Positions 7,780-16,511 of a stretch of 64,000 bases of DNA are shown piece by piece. Both the position numbers and the translations under genes were made by a program. The stretch's first letter is position 1. The number at the start of each line of letters is the position of its first letter. Below the pieces are notes generated by a model. It made no database searches. It was not told where the DNA came from and saw only the letters and a list, made by a program, of their open reading frames with translations. Source of the DNA: B3-G11 sp036985855 (GTDB lineage: Bacteria; Actinomycetota; Acidimicrobiia; Spongiisociales; UBA5794); assembly GCA_036985855.1 (NCBI GenBank), contig BTQL01000001.1, forward strand, positions 1 through 64,000, given 5' to 3'.

Positions 7780-9225
7780 ATGGATGAAGATACCCCCGAG
7801 ACGACTCCATCGGAAGCTCACGTTCCTTTCATATCTAACCGGAACGAAGACGAGACGTCAGGCGTTGAAATGGGTATGGACCCAACTGATTCACCTGCAC
7901 CGGACACCGCAGACTCGACGACACCCGAACCGTACGCCTCACCAGCGTTCAGCGAGCCGACCGCTGGTTTGTCCGATCCCCCATTCGTGCCATTCGTCTA
8001 CGACGATGCAGATCCATCGGAGACTCAGGAGGTTCGCCCCGAACCGGTTTCATCTCGTATCAAGAACGAACCACAGAAGAGCGGATCCCGTACGGCACTG
8101 TTCTTTGCTGGGTCGGCCGTGGCGGGAATCCTCGGAGCCTTGTTGACGCTCGGTGTCTTCGCTGCAACAGGGACATTCGATGAGGTGGACGTAGCTGCAC
8201 CGCCCACGACGATCGTAAATGCAGAACCGGCAGGCCAGACCGTCGAAGTCGCGCCGCCTCAGATCATCAACGATCTTGGTGCAGCGGTCAACCCAACCGC
8301 AGTCGCGGCAAAGGCGCTGCCCTCCATCGTGACCGTCACGGTGTTCAACGCTCCCGCCGATGAAAACTCGCCCCCGGTAGGTGTTGGTTCCGGATCAGGC
8401 GTCGTGATCTCAACCGAGGGTTACATCATCACGAACCACCATGTCATCGAGAATGCCGACACGTTCTCAGTTACGTTCGAAGATGGCCGCGTGTACGAGG
8501 CAACCCTCGTCGGAAGCGACGAGCTGACCGATCTCGCCGTTCTCCAGATACAGGCATCAGAACTCACCCCTATCGAATTCGGCTCGACCGAGCCTCTCAA
8601 GGTTGGTGACCCCGCTGTGGCGATCGGCAACCCTCTCGCACAAGACGGAGGGGCATCGGTGACCGTCGGGATCATCTCCGCGTTCGACCGGAGAGTCGAC
8701 TTCGCAGACAACTCCTTTCTTCATGGCATGATCCAGACAGATGCAGCGATCAACAGCGGTTCGTCCGGAGGAGCACTCCTGGACGTCGATGGCAACCTCA
8801 TCGGTATCACCAGCGCGATCGGTGTCTCCCAGGCTGGGCCTGAAGGGATCGGCTACGCAATCCCGATCGAACTAGTCGATCGGATCACCGCAGAGATCAT
8901 CGAGACGGGCGACGTTGCTCATCCGTTCCTCGGCGTGCAGATCAGCACACAGGTCGACGAAGCACCCGACGGTGCGATCGTGCCCTCGGGGGCGCTCATT
9001 GAGACCATTGAAGGCACCGACTCCGCAGCAGGCATTGCCGGACTCCAACCCGGTGACGTCATCACCATGATCGGCGACAAGACGATCGTCGACCAAACCG
9101 ACCTCATCCTGGCAGTTCGCCTGTACCGTGTTGGGGACGAAGTCGGATTTGTTGCGCTACGCGATGGCGAGTCCATGTCCTTCTCGGTAGTGATGGGACA
9201 GCGCCCCGCCGAATTCAAAGGCTGA
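7780..9225 (+). CDS. Membrane-anchored HtrA/DegP-type serine protease with PDZ domain
   Basis: Trypsin-like protease with a chaperone/quality-control role outside the membrane. The 481-residue protein has an acidic, Pro-rich cytosolic N-terminus (1-100), one membrane segment (about 105-128), a linker, the protease domain (about 175-375) and one C-terminal PDZ domain (about 385-475). The catalytic triad reads His221 (TNHHVIE), Asp251 (ELTDLAVL) and Ser329 (NSGSSGGAL). Architecture and length match mycobacterial PepD/HtrA proteins. It is followed after six bases by a DUF2342 gene, so both may share a transcript. Confidence 0.9.
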   Translation: MDEDTPETTPSEAHVPFISNRNEDETSGVEMGMDPTDSPAPDTADSTTPEPYASPAFSEPTAGLSDPPFVPFVYDDADPSETQEVRPEPVSSRIKNEPQKSGSRTALFFAGSAVAGILGALLTLGVFAATGTFDEVDVAAPPTTIVNAEPAGQTVEVAPPQIINDLGAAVNPTAVAAKALPSIVTVTVFNAPADENSPPVGVGSGSGVVISTEGYIITNHHVIENADTFSVTFEDGRVYEATLVGSDELTDLAVLQIQASELTPIEFGSTEPLKVGDPAVAIGNPLAQDGGASVTVGIISAFDRRVDFADNSFLHGMIQTDAAINSGSSGGALLDVDGNLIGITSAIGVSQAGPEGIGYAIPIELVDRITAEIIETGDVAHPFLGVQISTQVDEAPDGAIVPSGALIETIEGTDSAAGIAGLQPGDVITMIGDKTIVDQTDLILAVRLYRVGDEVGFVALRDGESMSFSVVMGQRPAEFKG

Positions 9226-9231
9226 TCCACA

Positions 9232-10356
9232 ATGTTCGGGATGGAAGACGAAGGGATCTTCGAACAGCTTTTCAAGCTGCTTCAGTCGTCCGGGCCCGTC
9301 AACTGGAAGCTCGCCCGCGAGGTCACCAAGAGCCTTGCGGGGCAGCACCAACCGATCGAGCCTGCTGTGGCCGAGGAGTACCGTGAGCTTGCACATGTCG
9401 CAGAAGTACGAATCTCGTCAGTCACCGAACTCCCCTCTCCCGAGCCGGGCGAGCTGAGTCCGACAGATCGGGCCACATGGGCTGCAGAGAACCAGCAATC
9501 GTTCCGTGTACTCGTCGAACCGCTTGGCGACAAACTCTCAAGCCTCACTGATGTAGGCAGCATGCCCGGCATGGGTGACATGGGCGCAATGCTCGCGCCT
9601 CTCGGGCCTGCACTGCTCGGAATGCAGGCCGGCACGATGGTCGGATTCATGGCGCACCGCGCACTGGGACAGTTCGACACAGGCATCCCGGCTATGGATC
9701 ATGACCGTCCGTACGTCATCGTCCCGAATCTCGATGACTTTGCGATCGACCACGGCATCGACCACAGACAGGTCCGGCTGTGGGGTGCACTCCATGAGGT
9801 TGCGTTCCACCGGATCATGGCGGTGGAGTGGGTCAGAGGGCGCTTTGTCGAACTGATCACAGCTTTCTACGACAGCGTCGAAATCGACACCTCCGATCTG
9901 CTCGGAAAGCTCACGGGAATGAGCGACCCGATGGAGCTACAGCGGATGCTTGGTGAATCAGAAGACCCATCCGGGCTGATCCAGGCAACCGCGGACCCGG
10001 AGCGTCTCGCCGACGTACAGGCATTCACGGCATTCATAGAGGGTTACGCAGACCGAATCGTCCGTATCGCCGGCGAGGAGCTTCTCCCCAACATCGACCG
10101 GATCGAAGAGGCGTATAGCCGTCGTCGAACTGAACCAGACAAGACGGAACAGTTCCTCCAGCATTTCGCAGGCTTGAAGCTCGAGCGATGGAGGGCGTCG
10201 GACGCGTCACAGTTCTGCGACGATGTGGTCGAGCGTTGGGGCGACGAAGCACTCACCCGAATCTGGGAGGCACCGGAGAACATGCCGCACCTGGAAGAGC
10301 TGACCGATCCGATCGGTTGGAACGCCAGAGTCCTGCTCGATGAGTCGGCGCTCTAG
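9232..10356 (+). CDS. DUF2342 zinc-peptidase-like protein
   Basis: Actinobacterial family annotated as a putative hydrolase or zinc-dependent metallopeptidase associated with coenzyme F420 gene sets. The 374-residue protein has a glycine/methionine-rich stretch (about 110-145) and then an HExxH zinc motif at His188-Glu189-Val-Ala-Phe-His193 (ALHEVAFHRI). This motif suggests a zincin fold. No signal peptide or membrane anchor is obvious. The ATG at 9232 is six bases after the HtrA stop; a second ATG three codons on is also usable. Biochemical activity is not established for the family as far as I know, so peptidase function is inferred from the motif. Confidence 0.75.
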   Translation: MFGMEDEGIFEQLFKLLQSSGPVNWKLAREVTKSLAGQHQPIEPAVAEEYRELAHVAEVRISSVTELPSPEPGELSPTDRATWAAENQQSFRVLVEPLGDKLSSLTDVGSMPGMGDMGAMLAPLGPALLGMQAGTMVGFMAHRALGQFDTGIPAMDHDRPYVIVPNLDDFAIDHGIDHRQVRLWGALHEVAFHRIMAVEWVRGRFVELITAFYDSVEIDTSDLLGKLTGMSDPMELQRMLGESEDPSGLIQATADPERLADVQAFTAFIEGYADRIVRIAGEELLPNIDRIEEAYSRRRTEPDKTEQFLQHFAGLKLERWRASDASQFCDDVVERWGDEALTRIWEAPENMPHLEELTDPIGWNARVLLDESAL

Positions 10357-10423
10357 ACCACAGAGGACAGGCATCAGCACTGCTGTAAGCGTACACTTCC
10401 TCCCCCAACACACTGGAGAATCC

Positions 10424-10882
10424 ATGCCCCTCGCCATAGGTGCACAGGCACCCGACTTCACGCTCAACGACCAAAACAGGAATCCGGTTTCACTGGAGGA
10501 TCTCAAGGGTCATAACGCGCTCGTCGTATTCATCCCCTTCCCTTTCACCGGGCACTGCGACAACGAAGGATGCCAGCTGCGGGACGGTCTGTCTGAGCTC
10601 GACGATCTCGATGCGAAGGTCGTAGTGATCACGACACACGCCCTGCCTACCAACGCCAAATGGGCAGCGGAGAACGGCTTCGAGTTCCCCGTTTTGGCCG
10701 ACTACTGGCCACACGGCGAGGTCGTCAAGTCCTACGGAGCGTTCAACGACACAACGGGAAGCGCCAACAGGGTCACATACGTTCTCGATTCCGAAGGTGT
10801 GATCCGAGCCGTCGTCGCAACCGACTCCCTTGGGACGCCACGCGAATACGAACTGTACCGCGAGGCACTCTCCGCACTCTGA
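10424..10882 (+). CDS. AhpE-type peroxiredoxin
   Basis: Thiol peroxidase that reduces hydrogen peroxide, organic hydroperoxides or peroxynitrite in the cytosol. At 152 residues it is the usual length. The peroxidatic Cys45 lies in PFTGHCDNEG, and the region DYWPHGEVVKSYGAFND plus GSANRVTYVLDSEGVIRA closely follows Mycobacterium AhpE. Cys50 lies five residues downstream and could act as a resolving cysteine, unlike classic one-Cys AhpE; that is speculation. The ATG at 10424 has a GGAG ribosome site; the open frame upstream overlaps the previous gene and is probably not translated. Confidence 0.87.
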   Translation: MPLAIGAQAPDFTLNDQNRNPVSLEDLKGHNALVVFIPFPFTGHCDNEGCQLRDGLSELDDLDAKVVVITTHALPTNAKWAAENGFEFPVLADYWPHGEVVKSYGAFNDTTGSANRVTYVLDSEGVIRAVVATDSLGTPREYELYREALSAL

Positions 10883-11016
10883 CCATCGTGACCGACGGCG
10901 ACGCATTGACGCCCCTGCTGGGCGAGAGCGAGGTCGACGATGGTGAAGTCGAGTCGGCGCGACGTCGCTAGCATCCGAAGGACCGACACCACGCAACGAA
11001 CGGTGCTTAACCGCAC

Positions 11017-12198
11017 ATGAATCCGCCCGAACCGCCGCCCGACACATCACCGATCGTCGAGCCGCCGAAACGCACCGTGCCACCGGCAGTGCGCGCCGTG
11101 CTCATCGTATTCCTCCTGTACCTCTTCCTCGTCGGGGTCAAGCTGCTCGAGTCGGGTGTCAAGGGCCTCGGCGACGAGACCGCCGGGGGTCTTTTCAACG
11201 GAATCACTAACCCGCTCGCGGCGCTCTTCGTCGGCATCCTGGCGACGGTTCTCGTCCAATCATCTTCGGTAACGACATCCACGATCGTTGGTCTCGTGGC
11301 AGTTCCAGCCGCGATAGGTCAGCCGCCGATTCTCCCACTTGAGACCGCGATACCGATGATCATGGGTGCCAACATCGGCACATCCGTCACGAACACGATC
11401 GTGTCGCTCGCTCACGCCAGACGAAGCGACGAATTCCGTCTGGCGTTCTCGGCAGCAACGATGCATGACTTATTCAATCTCATCACCGTCGCCATCCTGC
11501 TGCCCCTCGAGCTCACAACCCACTTCCTGCAGAGAACCGCAACCTGGATGGCCGAGCTGCTCCCCGGAGGCGCTGACGCCACGTTCGATTCTCCCATCAA
11601 GGGTGCTGTCGGCTGGGGCGCAAAGCAGATAGTCCGCGTCATCGAACCTCTCTTCAGCTCGGAGACTGCGACAGGCATCGCCTTGATCGTCGTTGGTATC
11701 GCGATCATCTTCATCGCGCTCATCTACATCACAAAGAACATGAAGATCTTGATCGCTGCCCGCATCGAACGTTCTGTCAATGCGGCCCTCGCAAAGAGCG
11801 GGCTGGTAGGCATTGGAGTGGGCATCGTCGTAACGGTCGCAGTCCAATCGTCGAGTATCACCACGTCGATACTTGTTCCGATTGTCGCATCCGGAATGCT
11901 GCTCGTACGGAACGCGTATCCCATCACGCTCGGAGCAAATATCGGGACAACGGTAACGGCGCTCATCGCCGCCCTCGCGACCGGCTCGATCGATGGAATG
12001 ACGATCGCAATCGTACACCTGCTGTTCAACGTTGTCGGCATTCTCATCATCTATCCATGGGGCAAGATCCGGTATCTCCCCGTCGTGCTCGCCGAGAAGC
12101 TCGCGGAGTTCGCCGTGCAAAGGAAGTGGATCGCTGTGGCGTATACGATCACCGTGTTCATCGCCATACCGATTGTGGGTATCTTGGTTCTCAGCTAG
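11017..12198 (+). CDS. Sodium/phosphate symporter, NptA (Na/Pi-II) family
   Basis: Membrane transporter of 393 residues that moves phosphate with sodium; some bacterial members are exporters. It contains the inverted internal duplication of the family, with QSSSVTTS at 81-88 and QSSSITTS at 277-284, each followed by a GANIGT motif (118-122 and about 312-317). About eight or nine membrane segments are visible. No ribosome site or clear -10 hexamer is seen next to the ATG. A PhoU-like gene follows after nine bases, the common pairing in which the PhoU-like protein modulates the transporter. Confidence 0.87.
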   Translation: MNPPEPPPDTSPIVEPPKRTVPPAVRAVLIVFLLYLFLVGVKLLESGVKGLGDETAGGLFNGITNPLAALFVGILATVLVQSSSVTTSTIVGLVAVPAAIGQPPILPLETAIPMIMGANIGTSVTNTIVSLAHARRSDEFRLAFSAATMHDLFNLITVAILLPLELTTHFLQRTATWMAELLPGGADATFDSPIKGAVGWGAKQIVRVIEPLFSSETATGIALIVVGIAIIFIALIYITKNMKILIAARIERSVNAALAKSGLVGIGVGIVVTVAVQSSSITTSILVPIVASGMLLVRNAYPITLGANIGTTVTALIAALATGSIDGMTIAIVHLLFNVVGILIIYPWGKIRYLPVVLAEKLAEFAVQRKWIAVAYTITVFIAIPIVGILVLS

Positions 12199-12207
12199 GA
12201 GGCAATC

Positions 12208-12873
12208 GTGGTAATCGAATTCTTCAGAGGCGGTCCGAGCAACGAGCTCGACGAAGTCGAGGCGAGCATCGTGGGAATGCTTCGCGACGGGAACGACGTC
12301 TTCATGACAGCGACCAACGCCCTCTTCGGCGGAGGCAAGTCCAAGGAGACCAAAGAAGAGGTCAGAACAACCGACATGGGCATCAACGAAGCGGAAAAGA
12401 GCGTTCGCCGATCGCTTCTGATTCACGCCGCAGTGAACCAGGCTGAGCTCCCGCTCGTGCTTCAGTACGCATCGATCGTCAAGGACGCCGAGCGCGTTGG
12501 CGACTACTCGAAGAACATGTATGACCTCGTGAAGTACGGCGCCAATTTCGATGGCGCCCCCGACCAGGAAGACCTCGAGCGCTACAGGGACAAGGTCGGC
12601 CGGCTCATCCTCGACGCCGCGGATGTCTTCGGCGCCAAGAACGCCAGCGCGGCACAACGTCTGCTCGGAAAGGCCGACGCCTTCCTCGACGAATACGACG
12701 CACAGGTGAGGGCCGCGTACAAATCAAAGGGAGAAACAAGTGATGCTGTGGCGAGGGCCCTGTACTTTCGCTTCCTCAAGCGCACGACCGCCCACGTGAT
12801 GAACGTGCTCACATCGCTCGTACAACCGCTCGACCGCCTCGACTACTACGACGAAGCCAAGGAAGATCGGTAG
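12208..12873 (+). CDS. PhoU-like phosphate transport regulator
   Basis: A 221-residue all-helical protein with PhoU-type metal-binding signatures: IVKDAERVGDYSKNMYDL (about 91-108), and a C-terminal helix FLKRTTAHVMNVLTSLVQPLD. PhoU-family proteins bind metal clusters and restrain phosphate transporters or the Pho sensor kinase. The start is GTG at 12208, set by a strong TAGGAGG ribosome site that overlaps the stop codon of the symporter gene, so the two are translationally linked. The role as a partner of the adjacent NptA is inferred from this coupling. Confidence 0.8.
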   Translation: MVIEFFRGGPSNELDEVEASIVGMLRDGNDVFMTATNALFGGGKSKETKEEVRTTDMGINEAEKSVRRSLLIHAAVNQAELPLVLQYASIVKDAERVGDYSKNMYDLVKYGANFDGAPDQEDLERYRDKVGRLILDAADVFGAKNASAAQRLLGKADAFLDEYDAQVRAAYKSKGETSDAVARALYFRFLKRTTAHVMNVLTSLVQPLDRLDYYDEAKEDR

Positions 12874-12948
12874 GCACATCGGCATCTACCGATCCATTGT
12901 CTTCGGTTCACCGTCCCCCTGACCGAAGACTGTGCGCCGGAAACTGTC

Positions 12949-12954
12949 TACTGT
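12949..12954 (+). promoter_or_regulatory. -10-like TACTGT for leaderless acyl-CoA dehydrogenase gene
   Basis: CTGTCTACTGT precedes the ATG at 12961, with the TACTGT hexamer ending exactly six bases before the start codon. The same arrangement is found before the thiolase gene at 5467. Confidence 0.55.
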
Positions 12955-12960
12955 CTTCCT

Positions 12961-14160
12961 ATGGACTTTTCACACTCAGAGCGCTCACAGGGTTTTCAGG
13001 AACAGCTCCTCACTTTCATGGACGAGCACGTTTACCCAGCAGAAACGGCGATCCGCCAACGCCACCACGCAGGTGATCACGATCCGATAGAGGCTCCACC
13101 CGAACTCGCCGAGCTGAAGCAAAGGGCTAGGGCCCAGGGGCTGTGGAATCTCTTCCTGCCCGATGATGAATACGGCGCCGGTCTGTCGAACACCGAGTAC
13201 GCGCCCCTTGCCGAGATCATGGGCCACGTCATCGAACTCGCCCCGGAAGCCACGAACTGCTCTGCCCCCGACACGGGGAACATGGAAGTGCTCCACATCT
13301 TCGGTACACCAGAACAGAAGGAGCGCTGGCTCGTGCCGCTGCTCGAAGGCGAGATCCGATCGAACTTCGGGATGACCGAGCCCGGTGCCGCCTCGTCAGA
13401 CCCGCGAAACCTCAAAGCATCCGTGATCCGTGACGGCGACGACTACATCGTCTCCGGGCGCAAGTGGTGGTCGACCGGCGCCGTGTCGAAGGACTCGAAG
13501 GTGTCGATATTCATGGGGGTCACCGATCCCGATGCCCCACCGAAGGAGCGCTACTCGATGATCCTCGTGCCCATGGACGCAGAGGGCGTGGAGATCGTCA
13601 GAGATCTCCCGGTATTTGGATATCGCCACAGGGGTGGACATGCAGAAGTTGCGTATCACGACGTGCGCGTCCCCGCATCGAACATGATCTCCGGTCCTGG
13701 ACAGGGTTACATGATCGCGCAGGCTCGTCTCGGGCCGGGGCGCATCCACCACGCGATGCGCGCCATCGGCCAGGCCGAACGGGCCCTGTCGCTGATGATC
13801 GAACGAGCGAAATCAAGATCAGTGTTCGGGTCCCCTATTTCAGACAAGGGAGTCGTACGGGACTGGATCGCCGAATCCAGGCTCAAGATCGACCAGGCAC
13901 GCCTCCTCGTGCTCCGGGCTGCGTGGCTCATCGATACACAAGGCAACAGAGCCGCGAGGCAAGAGGTTTCCGCCATCAAGGTCGTGGCTCCACGTACCGC
14001 CCTGTGGGTCATCGACAGGGCGATCCAGGTCCACGGAGGCATGGGCGTGAGCGACGACACGCCTCTCGCTGGAATGTGGGCCAACATGCGCACGCTCCAG
14101 ATCGCCGATGGGCCGGATGAGGTTCACAAGATGGTTCTTGCAAGGAGGGAGTTGCGCTAG
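12961..14160 (+). CDS. Acyl-CoA dehydrogenase
   Basis: FAD enzyme for alpha,beta-dehydrogenation of an acyl-CoA, passing electrons to an electron-transfer flavoprotein. At 399 residues it is full length. The N-terminal helical domain, the FAD-binding FGMTEPGAASSDPRN segment (about 139-153), the beta-domain WWSTGA motif and the C-terminal HGGMGVSDDTPLAGMW / QIADGPDEVHK motifs fit the ACAD10/11-like group, which handles long-chain or 4-hydroxy substrates. Specificity cannot be fixed from sequence. It is monocistronic, leaderless in appearance, and converges on the rseB-like gene. Confidence 0.88.
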   Translation: MDFSHSERSQGFQEQLLTFMDEHVYPAETAIRQRHHAGDHDPIEAPPELAELKQRARAQGLWNLFLPDDEYGAGLSNTEYAPLAEIMGHVIELAPEATNCSAPDTGNMEVLHIFGTPEQKERWLVPLLEGEIRSNFGMTEPGAASSDPRNLKASVIRDGDDYIVSGRKWWSTGAVSKDSKVSIFMGVTDPDAPPKERYSMILVPMDAEGVEIVRDLPVFGYRHRGGHAEVAYHDVRVPASNMISGPGQGYMIAQARLGPGRIHHAMRAIGQAERALSLMIERAKSRSVFGSPISDKGVVRDWIAESRLKIDQARLLVLRAAWLIDTQGNRAARQEVSAIKVVAPRTALWVIDRAIQVHGGMGVSDDTPLAGMWANMRTLQIADGPDEVHKMVLARRELR

Positions 14161-14170
14161 AGCAGCCACC

Positions 14171-15109
14171 CTAACCAAACAGAAGGCTCCACCAGCGGGA
14201 CCACATGCCCCTGGATCTTGGTATCGGGAGTTCGCTGAGCACGTCCGCTACGTGGTCCGGCGGGAGGTCGCCGACCAGTACGTATCGGTTCGAACCGTCC
14301 CGCCAGTAGAGGCGGACCGCTTGGGCGGTTGGGACCATCTCGTACAACCCAGTTTCGGTGACGAAGGTCATCGAGTCCTCGAAACCGGAAACAACGGTGT
14401 TACCGCCAAGGAAGAACAACGAGAATCGGAATAGACCGTCCGTATAGAAGCCCTGCTCAGACCCGCCGGGAGCGCTGAACGCATCAACGAGTTGATAACC
14501 GGCAATCGTGTCGGGCAACAGGACCGAATCTTCGGACATCACGACCTCTGTCGGCACTTCCGAACCGCCCGACGGCGCTTCATACGTGCGGTAGGCACGG
14601 AAGTCTGACAGTGTCGTTCGGCGATACAAATCGCCATTCTCCGCGTACAACTCCTGAAGCAGGAGCGCACCGGAACGATCGTCCACGATAAAGGATGCCC
14701 TGAGAATATCTCCCTCCATCACCTCGACTATCTGACACGGCCTTGACATGTGGCTGACCTTGCCCCGCCTGACGATCGTGTATCGACTGGTCGAGATGTC
14801 ACGTTGATGGGCGAGGAACGTGATGCCCGCCGGCTCGTCGCCCATCGAGACAGTCTTGCCGTTTCCCGTCATCGACCAGCTCGTGTCCTTACGAACCATC
14901 TCCATGCCATCGGCACGTTCAACGAACTCTCTGGAGACCTGGGTCTGGTCACCCCACACAGAGACAACGAGACGCGACGCCGTATACGTCGAGTCTCGAG
15001 CCTCCTTGAGCACATCGTCGAGTTCAGACGCCGACACGACATTCGTGAACGACGCCATCATCAGCAGCGCAGTGGTTCCAACGAAGACGGTACGGCGAAG
15101 AGAGGTCAT
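14171..15109 (-). CDS. RseB/MucB-like sigma-factor regulatory protein
   Basis: Secreted protein of 312 residues with a signal peptide (about 1-27, ending VVSAS). The first domain resembles the LolA/LppX-like fold of RseB/MucB (YTASRLVVSVWGDQTQVSREFVERADGMEMV), and a second smaller domain follows (about 215-300). In Gammaproteobacteria RseB binds the periplasmic part of the anti-sigma factor RseA and blocks its cleavage until envelope stress. Here it is the third gene after an ECF sigma factor and a membrane-anchored anti-sigma factor, with its ATG overlapping the anti-sigma stop (ATGA). The equivalent restraint role is inferred from fold and gene order. Confidence 0.75.
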   Translation of the reverse strand: MTSLRRTVFVGTTALLMMASFTNVVSASELDDVLKEARDSTYTASRLVVSVWGDQTQVSREFVERADGMEMVRKDTSWSMTGNGKTVSMGDEPAGITFLAHQRDISTSRYTIVRRGKVSHMSRPCQIVEVMEGDILRASFIVDDRSGALLLQELYAENGDLYRRTTLSDFRAYRTYEAPSGGSEVPTEVVMSEDSVLLPDTIAGYQLVDAFSAPGGSEQGFYTDGLFRFSLFFLGGNTVVSGFEDSMTFVTETGLYEMVPTAQAVRLYWRDGSNRYVLVGDLPPDHVADVLSELPIPRSRGMWSRWWSLLFG

Positions 15110-15714
15110 GGTGCGTTCGAGACCTGTACGCCGAAACCGCTCGAAGGAACCGATGCGATGGCTGTGTGGCGGGACTGGAGATCCACGATGCTGACGGCCG
15201 TCGGCTCGGGCTCGCTCGAGAAAGGACCAAGGGTGAAAGCGATGGTGACCGCCGCTATCCCTGAGGCAACCGCAACGGCTGTTCTCATGCCGCGTTTTGC
15301 GTGCTTCGCGGCTGCCCGGTGCACCTCGAGAAACTCGGGGGTTTCGAGCCCGGGAAGAGCGCGCACAGCGGTCCGGCTTCGGTCGAGTTCACCGAGCTCG
15401 CGACGGCACTCCGTGCAGGAATCGAGATGCGCCAGAACGGCGGGCATCTCCATCGTTATGAGCTCTCCGTCGAGGTACGCAGAGAGCTGCTCACCCAGAT
15501 GTTCACCAGGTAGGAGATAGAGAGGAATATCGAGCATCGGAAGCATGCGCAGAGTCCTGCGGATCTCCTGCAAGCGCCGGAACTCCGCAATCGTCGTCTC
15601 GTCGTGCTCGAGCGCCTCAACGACCTCATCGAGCTCGTTCGGCATCAGCGCACCATCGAGGTAACACGACATCAGCATCGATAGACGTTCGTTTGCTGGG
15701 GTCATACCGGCCAT
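15106..15714 (-). CDS. Membrane-anchored anti-sigma factor with zinc-finger (ZAS) domain
   Basis: A 202-residue protein expected to hold the adjacent ECF sigma factor inactive at the membrane. A cysteine-type ZAS motif (His96-x3-Cys100-x2-Cys103 in AHLDSCTECRRE) precedes a membrane helix at about 143-165, and a short external tail follows. Residues 10-50 (SCYLDGALMPNELDEVVEALE) look like a degenerate copy of the ZAS helix pair at about 76-106 (SAYLDGELITMEMPAVLAHLD) without its zinc ligands, suggesting an old internal duplication. Its start overlaps the sigma-factor gene end by 13 bases. Confidence 0.82.
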   Translation of the reverse strand: MAGMTPANERLSMLMSCYLDGALMPNELDEVVEALEHDETTIAEFRRLQEIRRTLRMLPMLDIPLYLLPGEHLGEQLSAYLDGELITMEMPAVLAHLDSCTECRRELGELDRSRTAVRALPGLETPEFLEVHRAAAKHAKRGMRTAVAVASGIAAVTIAFTLGPFSSEPEPTAVSIVDLQSRHTAIASVPSSGFGVQVSNAP

Positions 15715-16220
15715 GTCAGCAATCCTCTCAGCACCGAGCGACCCCTGTGGATCCTCGACCGGACGGTGCCAACGGGCACATCGACGGCATCAGCAATCTC
15801 TTCATACGTGAGGCCAACGACATCGCACAGAACCACCGCCTCCCTGAAGTCATAGGGAAGCTTGAGAAGCGCAGTCTGCACATCATCGGAAAGCCTCACA
15901 GACGCAAGGACTTCGTCGGGAGATGGTGACGCGCCGAGTCCAGAATGGTCGCCTTCCGGTAACGGCGAAGTTGGACGTCGCTGCTTCTTCCTAACGCCGT
16001 CGAGAAAGGTGTTGCGCGTGATCCGCCACAACCAGCCCTCGAAGGTCCCTGGTGTGTATGAAGCAAGACCCTTGCGTACCTTCAGCAGCACTTCCTGAAC
16101 GAGGTCCGCGGCATCGTCGGGATTCCCCGTCAATCGGTACGCGAACGTGTAGATCTTGCGACCGTATCGGTGCGCAACATCTTCCCATGTCAACGTCGGG
16201 TTATCGGCCATGGTCCCCAT
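15702..16220 (-). CDS. ECF RNA polymerase sigma factor (SigE/RpoE-like)
   Basis: Extracytoplasmic-function sigma factor of 172 residues. Region 2 (about 22-90) includes YRLTGNPDDAADLVQEVLLKV and WLWRITRNTFLDGVRKKQRR; region 4 (about 115-168) ends with the helix-turn-helix VVGLTYEEIADAVDVPVGTVRSRIHRGR. It is the first gene of a sigma / anti-sigma / RseB-like operon whose reading frames overlap. An ATG four codons downstream (16211) is an alternative start. The regulon probably concerns envelope stress, from the operon partners; the adjacent tatA gene upstream may belong to the same response. Confidence 0.88.
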   Translation of the reverse strand: MGTMADNPTLTWEDVAHRYGRKIYTFAYRLTGNPDDAADLVQEVLLKVRKGLASYTPGTFEGWLWRITRNTFLDGVRKKQRRPTSPLPEGDHSGLGASPSPDEVLASVRLSDDVQTALLKLPYDFREAVVLCDVVGLTYEEIADAVDVPVGTVRSRIHRGRSVLRGLLTWPV

Positions 16221-16268
16221 CTCGTTCGGAATAACGCCCTGACCGCGGTGTGAGTTCCGAAGATGTGA

Positions 16269-16460
16269 CTAAACCGAGGAATCCTCAGCGTCGGCGTCAT
16301 CCTCGGAGACGCCTTCTTCAATGCCCTTCTTGAACTCCTTGGCAGAAGCGCCAAGTGAGCGAGCGAGCTGAGGGAGCTTCGCCGCCCCGAAAACCAATAG
16401 CACCACAACGAGGATGACGATCAGCTCCGGACCGCCGATGTTCCGAATGAATGCAAGCAT
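16269..16460 (-). CDS. tatA: Twin-arginine translocase subunit TatA
   Basis: Small membrane protein of 63 residues that forms the conducting element for export of folded proteins. The N-terminal membrane helix (IGGPELIVILVVVLLVFGAAKLP), the FGxxKLP hinge, the amphipathic helix (LARSLGASAKEFKKG) and the acidic tail are all present. An AAAGGA ribosome site lies nine bases upstream, and TAGACT further upstream fits a -10. Tat substrates would include the RR-signal ferredoxin at 52343. tatC is not in the window. Confidence 0.9.
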   Translation of the reverse strand: MLAFIRNIGGPELIVILVVVLLVFGAAKLPQLARSLGASAKEFKKGIEEGVSEDDADAEDSSV

Positions 16461-16511
16461 CGTGGAGTCCTTTCTTGTCGACAGTCTACCCGACAGAACG
16501 TTTTGGACGGA

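Noticed and set aside
10888..10971. A 27-codon GTG frame between the peroxiredoxin and symporter genes
   Set aside because: No ribosome site, no -10 at leaderless distance, and a highly charged composition without any pattern.
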